Positions 55,393 to 61,625 of a stretch of DNA of 64,000 nt are shown here, one piece after another. The notes below the pieces were generated by a model. That model searched no databases and was not told the origin of the DNA. It saw only the letters and a list, made by a program, of their open reading frames with translations. Every line of letters starts with the position of its first letter. Within the stretch, counting starts at the first letter, position 1. Origin of the DNA: Pradoshia sp. D12 (GTDB taxonomy: Bacteria; Bacillota; Bacilli; Bacillales; Pradoshiaceae); the NCBI RefSeq assembly GCF_008935075.1, contig NZ_CP044545.1, forward strand, positions 2,197,501 through 2,261,500, read 5' to 3'. Made by a program: the position numbers and the translations under genes.

Positions 55393-56613
55393 ATGAACTT
55401 AACAAAGAAGATAATCTTTGCACTGATACTAGGTGCCCTTGTAGGTCTTTCCCTAAATATTTTCTCCCCATCTTTATTTGAAACACTCAACAAATTTCTT
55501 TTCGATCCTTTAGGTACCATCTTTATCAATCTGATTAAATTGTTAGTAGTTCCAATTGTATTATTTTCTATTATTTTAGGTGTAGCTGGCCTGGGAGATC
55601 CTAAAAAGCTCGGATCCATCGGTTTTAAAACCGTTTTCTACTTCCTATGTACTACAGCCATAGCCATTATATTGGCTATCGTTCTTGCTATGGTAATTTC
55701 ACCGGGAACAAAAGGTGAATTTGATACAAAAAATGCAACTTTTGAGGCTGAAGAAGCCCCTTCAATCGGAGAAACGTTCCTTAACATTATTCCTGATAAT
55801 CCAATCATGGCTATGGCCGAAGGTGATATGCTCCAAATCATTTTCATGGCTGCTTTAATTGGATTTGCTTTAACTGTTTTAGGAAAAAAGACAGAAGGAA
55901 TTGTAAAATTGGTTGAACAAGGTAATGAATTGGTTATGTTTCTTGTAACCTGGGTAATGAAATTAGCTCCTTATGGAACGTTTGGTCTTATTGCATCAGC
56001 AATTGGAGAACAAGGTTACAGTGCAATGAAAGCGATGGCATTATATATGATTGTCGTTGTACTTGGACTAATCATTCATACTATCCTTGTTTATGGTGGA
56101 ACCATTCTCTTTTTTGCACGTAAAAGTCCAATATGGTTCTTTAAAGGCTTTGCACCGGCCATGACAGTAGGATTCAGTACTTCAAGCAGTAATGCAACTT
56201 TACCTCTATCCATGGAAGCCGCACAGGACAATTTAGGTGTTAAAAAAGAAATATCTAGCTTTGTTCAGCCTCTGGGTGCGACAATCAACATGGACGGAAC
56301 AGCCATTATGCAGGGTGTTGCCACCATCTTTATCGCTCAAGTCTATGGTGTAGATTTATCCTTCACTGCCTTAGTTACAGTCGTGATAACGGCAGTTCTT
56401 GCCAGTATCGGCACAGCAGGCGTACCTGGTGTAGGTCTAATTATGCTTGCAATGGTTCTAAGCTCAGTTAATTTACCTGTAGAAGGTATTGGGCTAATCC
56501 TTGGAATCGACCGTATTCTTGACATGGCACGAACATCTGTCAATATTACAGGTGATGCAGCTTGTGCTGTCATGATCAACGAACAAGAAAAAAGAAAAGA
56601 AAGCGCTGCATAG
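55393..56613 (+). CDS. Dicarboxylate/amino acid:cation symporter (DAACS, GltP/GltT-like)
   Basis: 406-residue secondary transporter with the glutamate-transporter fold: helical hairpin 1 SSSNATLP, helix 7 TINMDGTAIMQG (cation site), hairpin 2 SIGTAGVPGVG and helix 8 DMARTSVNITGDAACAV, where D and N bind the amino-acid substrate. A glutamate/aspartate or other dicarboxylate/neutral amino acid substrate is possible; exact specificity is not readable, although the Asp/Arg pattern of helix 8 lacks the extra Arg of acidic-substrate members, so serine or threonine is worth considering. RBS GAGGAATCAT lies before the ATG. Monocistronic. Confidence 0.9.
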   Translation: MNLTKKIIFALILGALVGLSLNIFSPSLFETLNKFLFDPLGTIFINLIKLLVVPIVLFSIILGVAGLGDPKKLGSIGFKTVFYFLCTTAIAIILAIVLAMVISPGTKGEFDTKNATFEAEEAPSIGETFLNIIPDNPIMAMAEGDMLQIIFMAALIGFALTVLGKKTEGIVKLVEQGNELVMFLVTWVMKLAPYGTFGLIASAIGEQGYSAMKAMALYMIVVVLGLIIHTILVYGGTILFFARKSPIWFFKGFAPAMTVGFSTSSSNATLPLSMEAAQDNLGVKKEISSFVQPLGATINMDGTAIMQGVATIFIAQVYGVDLSFTALVTVVITAVLASIGTAGVPGVGLIMLAMVLSSVNLPVEGIGLILGIDRILDMARTSVNITGDAACAVMINEQEKRKESAA

Positions 56614-56659
56614 TCATAAACTCTAGTATTCTATTCTATTTTTATAATCCTTGTATCCA

Positions 56660-56700
56660 CTGCATCTTTATTGATAGAGATCTTATCGATAAAGATGCAG
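56660..56700 (+). terminator. Terminator of the symporter gene
   Basis: CTGCATCTTTATTGATA paired with TATCGATAAAGATGCAG (one G-U), seven-base loop, then TTTTCTTATT; 47 bases after the stop. Confidence 0.85.
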
Positions 56701-56747
56701 TTTTCTTATTATTGTTTTAATTATAATAATAGTTATATTCAATTCAT

Positions 56748-56793
56748 AAAAGAGCAGGTAAAATCCAAAAACAGGAGATTTATCTGCTCTTTT
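56748..56793. terminator. Second hairpin, probably bidirectional
   Basis: AAAAGAGCAG / CTGCTCTTTT with an inner AAATC/GATTT extension. It may act as a backup terminator or serve leftward transcription from the lipoprotein gene. The remaining bases to 57045 hold nothing recognised. Confidence 0.55.
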
Positions 56794-57045
56794 AGTCAGA
56801 GTTTAAGGTCTATAAATTTACTATACATTTAAAAATAAACAACTATAATGGTTGTGTTTGGTAAAGCATTTCCTTTATACCCTTATCAGTTTTAAGCTTT
56901 TAGTGTAACTGTGCAGTTTCCTTGCAAATTCACTTCTGCTAAGCTCAGTGTTTTACTCCCTACTTTCACAGTTACAGCAATACAACTGGAATTCATAGTT
57001 TACGAAATACTATTAAGAATAATCCATATCCTAAGCTAGGTGGAA

Positions 57046-58041
57046 TTAATCATTAAAAAGTAGGAATCCGCCCATTGGTCCGGTAATTCCAACAATTAAT
57101 TTAGTTTCCTTATCTACATAAAAAGTGTAGTCATAACCGCCTTCTCCAAATTTAAAGTAGGAATATAAAGTTCTTTTTCCTGAATCCCTCTTACTAGAAC
57201 TCTCCGGTAATTTATCCAACAAATCATCTTCTGTCATTCCTACAGTTAAACCTTTCACAAAAAATACTTGTGATTCTACTTCTGCACCTTTAATTTTAGT
57301 AATGACATCCTCATCTTTTACGCTTAAATGCACCCCAGGATTGTCACTCATAGCACCGTCAGCAGTAACATGACATTCAACTAACGGAATTGATTCACTT
57401 GTTTCCTCATAAGTAGGATTAACAGGCTCAAGAAATAATTCAAATTCATTTTTGGAAACCTTGATTAGTGGTGAGAACCCAAAACTATCGTCAATCCAAA
57501 CCTCTTCAATTGATTTATCACTTTCCTGTGTCTTACTTTCCATATAGACAACATTAAATCCAGCATCAATAAAATCCTGAACAATTGTATCTTCCGTCCA
57601 TATGAAGTCAAAAATTTGGATGGCTTTAGTACCTAAATCAGCATTTAGAATTTCTTTATCTGCCTCATGGAGTGCAATTTTTTCTAAACCGCTCACTTCT
57701 TTATTTACTTTTCCGTCTTTTAAGTTAACCTCTAATTCCCCTTGATCAGCCGTATAAGATACATCTGCTACAAGTTTATCTCCATTACTAATATTTTGTT
57801 CCTTATTTAACTTTATTTCTATATTCTCTTCAAGTGAAGAAAATAAAAGTTTTCCATCAATACTAAGTAATTTTTCTTCAAAACGAGATGAATCGAAATT
57901 AGCATTTGCTGTTGCTTCACCATCATAACCACTTACTTCAATTGTTACATATTCGGTTAAATCAATTTTTTCCTTTGAACTGCAACCCGATATTCCTATG
58001 AAAGTAATTAAAATAAATAATAATGCCAAGCCTTTCTTCAT
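57046..58041 (-). CDS. Secreted lipoprotein of unknown function
   Basis: 331 residues with a classical lipoprotein signal: MKKGLALLFILITFIGISGC, C20 lipidated. The next 110 residues look like one or two beta-rich immunoglobulin-like domains (VTIEVSGYDGEATANANFD and KLVADVSYTADQGELEVNLKDG), followed by a mixed C-terminal domain (LTVGMTEDDLLDKLPES and GGYDYTFYVD). ATG at 58041 follows GGTGGAG by six bases. Proteins of this plan are common in Bacillus, but I know no function. Monocistronic. Confidence 0.8.
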   Translation of the reverse strand: MKKGLALLFILITFIGISGCSSKEKIDLTEYVTIEVSGYDGEATANANFDSSRFEEKLLSIDGKLLFSSLEENIEIKLNKEQNISNGDKLVADVSYTADQGELEVNLKDGKVNKEVSGLEKIALHEADKEILNADLGTKAIQIFDFIWTEDTIVQDFIDAGFNVVYMESKTQESDKSIEEVWIDDSFGFSPLIKVSKNEFELFLEPVNPTYEETSESIPLVECHVTADGAMSDNPGVHLSVKDEDVITKIKGAEVESQVFFVKGLTVGMTEDDLLDKLPESSSKRDSGKRTLYSYFKFGEGGYDYTFYVDKETKLIVGITGPMGGFLLFND

Positions 58042-58229
58042 TTTAATCTCCACCTTCCGGAATATTAATTTTATATTGATATATTAATAATACCCAGTTT
58101 GAATTTATTTAAATATATACACATTTAAATTAAATTATTTTTATATATCAGATTGATACTTAATACACATAAAACAAAACACCAACATTCAATAGTGGGT
58201 GTTCATAGTATCTCTTTATGTATGCTTTA

Positions 58230-58976
58230 TTATTGAGCAGTGTATCCTCCGTCTACGACAATTTCCGCTCCTGTCATAAAAGTGTTTTCAACAGCGAATA
58301 TGATTGCATGTGCAATCTCCTCAGGTTTACCCAAACGTTCAAGTCCTTTTGATAGCGGATGAAGTGATTTTAACATTTCGATTCCTTCTGCTCCTGCAAC
58401 ATCCTCATTTACCATACCTGTAATAACATAGCCAGGATGGACACTATTTACTCGAATGTTAAAAGGAGCAAATTCTAAGGCCATTGATTTTGTCATTAAT
58501 CTTACTGCACCTTTACTAACGTTGTAGAAACAAGCACCGGCTGAACCTACTAAGCCAAGAATTGAAGAAACGTTAATAACCGCCCCACCCGTGCCTTGTG
58601 CAACCATCTGTCGAATCGCTTCACGGCTGCAATAAAATACACCATTTTGATTAACCCCTATGTATTTTTCGTATTCATCAGTTGGAAGATCTAGTGTAGA
58701 ACCTCCTCCTCCTATACCTGCATTGGCAATCATAATGTCAAGGTGTCCATATTTTTCAACCACGTGTGACACCATATCCTTTACTTGATTTTCGTCTGAT
58801 ACATCTACTTTCAAAAATTCAGCGTTTAACTCTTTGGCAGTTTGATTTCCCAACTCCTCGTTGAAGTCTGCAATAACAGGGATTCCACCTTTGTTGAGAA
58901 TAGCTTTTACCGCTTCTTTACCAATTCCGTTTGCCCCTCCAGTTACAATAGCTACTTTACCTTTGATTTCAAACAT
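58230..58976 (-). CDS. Short-chain dehydrogenase/reductase
   Basis: Classical SDR, 248 residues. Cofactor motif TGGANGIG (12-19), with a D37-type acidic residue (VIADFNE) suggesting NAD; NAG at 85-87; catalytic S137/S138, Y151 and K155 (YNVSK). The C-terminus GAEIVVDGGYTAQ is standard. Likely a hydroxy- or ketone-oxidoreductase; the substrate is unknown. Monocistronic; a strong minus-strand terminator at 59124 separates it from the island to its right. Confidence 0.9.
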   Translation of the reverse strand: MFEIKGKVAIVTGGANGIGKEAVKAILNKGGIPVIADFNEELGNQTAKELNAEFLKVDVSDENQVKDMVSHVVEKYGHLDIMIANAGIGGGGSTLDLPTDEYEKYIGVNQNGVFYCSREAIRQMVAQGTGGAVINVSSILGLVGSAGACFYNVSKGAVRLMTKSMALEFAPFNIRVNSVHPGYVITGMVNEDVAGAEGIEMLKSLHPLSKGLERLGKPEEIAHAIIFAVENTFMTGAEIVVDGGYTAQ

Positions 58977-59123
58977 ACTAACTTCTCTCCCTTTTTCTTA
59001 TTTAAATACTTTCTAAAGAAAGATTATTTGACCATTTATTATCCACAAATAGTAGAAATATTGCTTGATTTTTTGATCCCTGCATATAAACTTCACAATA
59101 GTAGACTTCTAGATAACTAAAAA

Positions 59124-59162
59124 GGGGCACAAACGCTTGGTTCTAATCTCCGTTTGTACCCC
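59124..59162 (-). terminator. Terminator at the left edge of the tRNA-flanked island
   Basis: GGGGTACAAACG / CGTTTGTGCCCC on the minus strand, 15-base loop, followed by T5. It lies 50 bases after the tRNA-like sequence and would stop leftward transcription of the island. Confidence 0.8.
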
Positions 59163-59211
59163 ATTATATTGAAATTTACTATTCATATGGACTTATTCAT
59201 GCTATCTATTA

Positions 59212-59285
59212 CATCCGAAGAGAGATTCGAACTCCCGACCGACGGCTTTGAAGGCCGTTGCTCTATCCAGCTGAGCTACCTTATA
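59212..59285 (-). tRNA. Degenerate tRNA-Arg-like sequence with anticodon UCA
   Basis: D-arm (GCTCAGCTGGATAGAGC), anticodon arm (ACGGC-CTTCAAA-GCCGT), variable loop and T-arm (GGGAG-TTCGAAT-CTCTC) are all well formed. The acceptor arms do not pair (5' TATAAGG against 3' TTCGGAT), so it is unlikely to be charged. The anticodon (59251-59249) reads UCA, one base from the UCU of its sister copy at 61555, and would decode UGA. The arm lengths are those of an ordinary elongator tRNA, not of tRNA-Sec. I judge it a decayed tRNA-Arg(UCU). Confidence 0.55.
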
Positions 59286-59491
59286 TATCGCTATTAATAA
59301 TAAATTTGGTAATTCCTTGTCAGATAAAAAATGTCCCATTCCTTAAAAAAAGTTCTATGTTGTAAAGAGTGCCTAATCTGATATATGATATTATTTTTTT
59401 TGAGTTACCTCATCTAACAAGTAGGCATACAGTTTAGGACTTACAACAGTTAACTTCTTTATAAAATCAAATTTGTAAAAGTGACATAAAA

Positions 59492-59514
59492 CATCTTCTT
59501 TTAAAGTGAAGATG
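59492..59514 (-). terminator. Terminator of the HEPN-like gene
   Basis: CATCTTC / GAAGATG stem, nine-base loop, followed by TTTTATG on the minus strand, directly after the stop. Confidence 0.6.
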
Positions 59515-59529
59515 CAAATAAAAAACATA

Positions 59530-60090
59530 TTAATTATAGTTCTCTATTAAAGAAATAATTGCTATTAAATATCCATTGATTTTTTTGAATTCTCTTTGGT
59601 CAGACTTAATATCTCCTATTTTTTTTATTCCATGGAAGAATTTATTTCTCATTCTTTTAGCTATAATAAACAAAAACAAAATTTTATCTCTAATATCATT
59701 TTTTCTAAGTGATTTTGCAAATCCTTCAAATGAAGCTTTATTTGATAAAGTAAACTTATCTACTTGATTATAAAGTGTATTTAAAAATAGATTGTTATCA
59801 CTCAAATATTTCTGATAAAAATGGTTAAATGATCTATTTATTTCGTCTACTAAATTACCACTTATTTCATTTCCCGATTGTACATCCCTAATAATTAGGC
59901 CAACTGATGCTTGCTTTATATCTAACGTATTAACCCATAATTTAAATTCACTAAATTTCATTTTATCCGAAAATATTTTTGTGTTCGATTGATTCTCAAA
60001 TAAGCTCCATATAAAAGCGAAATTTTTAGCTTCTTCCAATCCATTATCATCAGTATTGTATGTACTTAAAACCCATTCGGTTATACTCAT
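59530..60090 (-). CDS. Hypothetical helical protein with HEPN-type R-x4-H motif
   Basis: 186 residues, predicted all-helical and AT-rich in codon use. No close family comes to mind. Near the C-terminus it reads IAKRMRNKFFHGIKKIGD: R148-N-K-F-F-H153 is the R-x4-H signature of HEPN domains, which act as RNases in toxin-antitoxin, abortive-infection and CRISPR accessory proteins, and also as non-enzymatic modules. The RBS is AGGAGGAG before the ATG. It follows the ParB-like gene by 74 bases and lies between two broken tRNA copies, suggesting acquired DNA. Activity is inferred only. Confidence 0.6.
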   Translation of the reverse strand: MSITEWVLSTYNTDDNGLEEAKNFAFIWSLFENQSNTKIFSDKMKFSEFKLWVNTLDIKQASVGLIIRDVQSGNEISGNLVDEINRSFNHFYQKYLSDNNLFLNTLYNQVDKFTLSNKASFEGFAKSLRKNDIRDKILFLFIIAKRMRNKFFHGIKKIGDIKSDQREFKKINGYLIAIISLIENYN

Positions 60091-60164
60091 TTTTTCTCCT
60101 CCTCTTTTGTTGACTTTCCTACCTTTCCCTTCATTTTTTCTAATTCTATAATAATACTAAACAT

Positions 60165-60869
60165 TCACAACCATTGCTGGGCTTGTAAATATAACTGTGT
60201 TACGTTAAATATGGCTTTTTCATCATTTGGGTGGTCAAGTATTTGACGATGCATATATTCAATTTCATGTAAAAAAGTATAATAATAAAGATCCAGGGGA
60301 CCAAAGAATATATCCTCGATATTTTGAGGATAAAAAATGTGGCATTTAAAATTATCTTCTCCATTTTCTATTCTAATTTTTAATCTTTTGTTTCCATCTG
60401 CACAAATAAAAGCTTTTTCAATACCAAACATTCGAACAAGAAGGGGCTTACGTCTGTCCTCTAATTTACTCTTTAAAACAGGTGTGTCTGGGTCTATATA
60501 TAAATCATTAAGTTTAACCGTTTCTAAAGGGATTTTCGAGTTGTTTTTTATGATATTCATTGCTTCTACGTCAAAATGAAAAGTATATATTCCATAATCA
60601 GTAATATGCTCAAATTGAAATAATTCATAGTTGTCTAACGACACGCTTGGTTTAGCTTTTATTCTTTGAATAATAGGATTAGAATTCGGAAACTCTTTCA
60701 CATAGTCTTTTATTTGTTCATCTAAATCTAAGAAGCTATCTAGCCAATACTTTTTCCATTGAGGGAAGAACGATAAATGACCAAATTGTTTACCGAATGA
60801 ATCTATTAGTCCCATAAAATTAAATTCAACATATTTAACAGGTGTTAATGGCGTGAATAAAGCAGGCAT
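60165..60869 (-). CDS. Hypothetical protein with ParB-like DGNKR motif
   Basis: 234 residues. The central part (about 110-195) has a ParB/sulfiredoxin-like pattern: two-position proline loop (KLNDLYIDPDTPVLKSKLED), KPLLVRMFG, then FICADGNKRLKIRIENGE (D158-R162) and a last strand KCHIFYP. In ParB-like enzymes the D-G-x-x-R motif binds nucleotide. The C-terminus is helical. RBS AAAGGAGT is present. Codirectional with the HEPN-like gene. Similar ParB-like domains occur in defence and toxin systems and in phage proteins; function here is unknown. Confidence 0.55.
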   Translation of the reverse strand: MPALFTPLTPVKYVEFNFMGLIDSFGKQFGHLSFFPQWKKYWLDSFLDLDEQIKDYVKEFPNSNPIIQRIKAKPSVSLDNYELFQFEHITDYGIYTFHFDVEAMNIIKNNSKIPLETVKLNDLYIDPDTPVLKSKLEDRRKPLLVRMFGIEKAFICADGNKRLKIRIENGEDNFKCHIFYPQNIEDIFFGPLDLYYYTFLHEIEYMHRQILDHPNDEKAIFNVTQLYLQAQQWL

Positions 60870-60982
60870 AAAGAAGCACTCCTTTTTTGCGTTGATAATC
60901 CTATATATTCTACCTCTTCAACCTATAACCCTTCTCTTTTATATAAATGAATTAATTTTCATTAGATAAAAGAGGGATTTAA

Positions 60983-61526
60983 TTAGTTTGGGTATATAGA
61001 GGCTATAATTTCTTCATTGTTCAATAGTCTATTCCAATTTACAAAAAAGAGAGCCTCATTAAGAGACTCTTTCAAAGTTTTATAATTGCTATAGATTTTT
61101 AGCTTATATAAATCGAATAGCTGTCCCATCCGCTCCATATACAGATTCTGTAAGTGCAACCTCTTAACGCCTACGTCATATCCTGCAATGATATCATTTT
61201 GTAGCTGAGTATTCATTTCTTCCATAGTATTTATATAAAACTGAAAATTGTCAGTTACTATGTATGGATGGTCAGTTTTGACTTTCCTTAGTATCTTTTC
61301 TGCCTCATCTTTTAATTTTTTCAGTTGTGAACCTAGTGCATCATATCCCTCATGCTGTTTATACATATTATTTTCATGGTTAAAAAAGTTCTAAAGCAAC
61401 TTGATGAGGTACCCATAATCTTTCATCATCTTTTAACTTTTTTAAAATATCCAGTAAGCTTTTTGTAGATTCTTTAGTTGTGTATTTGTAAAAATTCAAT
61501 AATACATATGCCCAAACCCCTGTCAT
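60983..61526 (-). pseudogene. Frameshifted PIN-like (DUF4935-type) protein
   Basis: The first frame, from ATG at 61526, encodes LLNFYKYTTKESTKSLLDIL, LWVPHQVALELF and then a stop at 61382-61380. This resembles the start of PIN-like DUF4935 proteins, which have an F-D-T-N...LYRY...IWIPHQVALEF pattern. Removing one T from the T6 run at 61382-61387 joins it to the next open frame (FNHENNMYKQHEGYDALGSQ), the expected helical continuation, open to 60983. The acidic DTN start is also replaced by other sequence. So the gene has lost its 5' catalytic part and carries a slip in a homopolymer. It is nearest to the right-hand tRNA remnant. Confidence 0.6.
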
Positions 61527-61554
61527 ATCAAGAGTTTGACTGTTATAATGGTAC

Positions 61555-61608
61555 GTCCCAGGAGAGATTCGAACTCCCGACCGACGGCTTAGAAGGCCGT
61601 TTATCTAT
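61555..61608 (-). pseudogene. 3' part of a tRNA-Arg(UCU) gene
   Basis: Anticodon arm (ACGGC-CTTCTAA-GCCGT, anticodon UCU), variable loop, T-arm and 3' acceptor CTGGGAC plus discriminator G are intact. The 5' half (acceptor and D-arm) is replaced by unrelated sequence running out of the metH stop codon. It shares a 40-base block, with one mismatch, with the copy at 59220-59259. Such partial tRNA copies commonly mark integration sites of mobile islands. Confidence 0.75.
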
Positions 61609-61625
61609 GCCTTTACGTTATCTCG

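Noticed and set aside
59212-59285. Selenocysteine tRNA or functional opal suppressor (anticodon UCA)
   Set aside because: Arm lengths are those of an ordinary tRNA without the long variable arm or 8-bp acceptor of tRNA-Sec, and the acceptor halves do not pair. The sister copy with UCU shows its tRNA-Arg origin.
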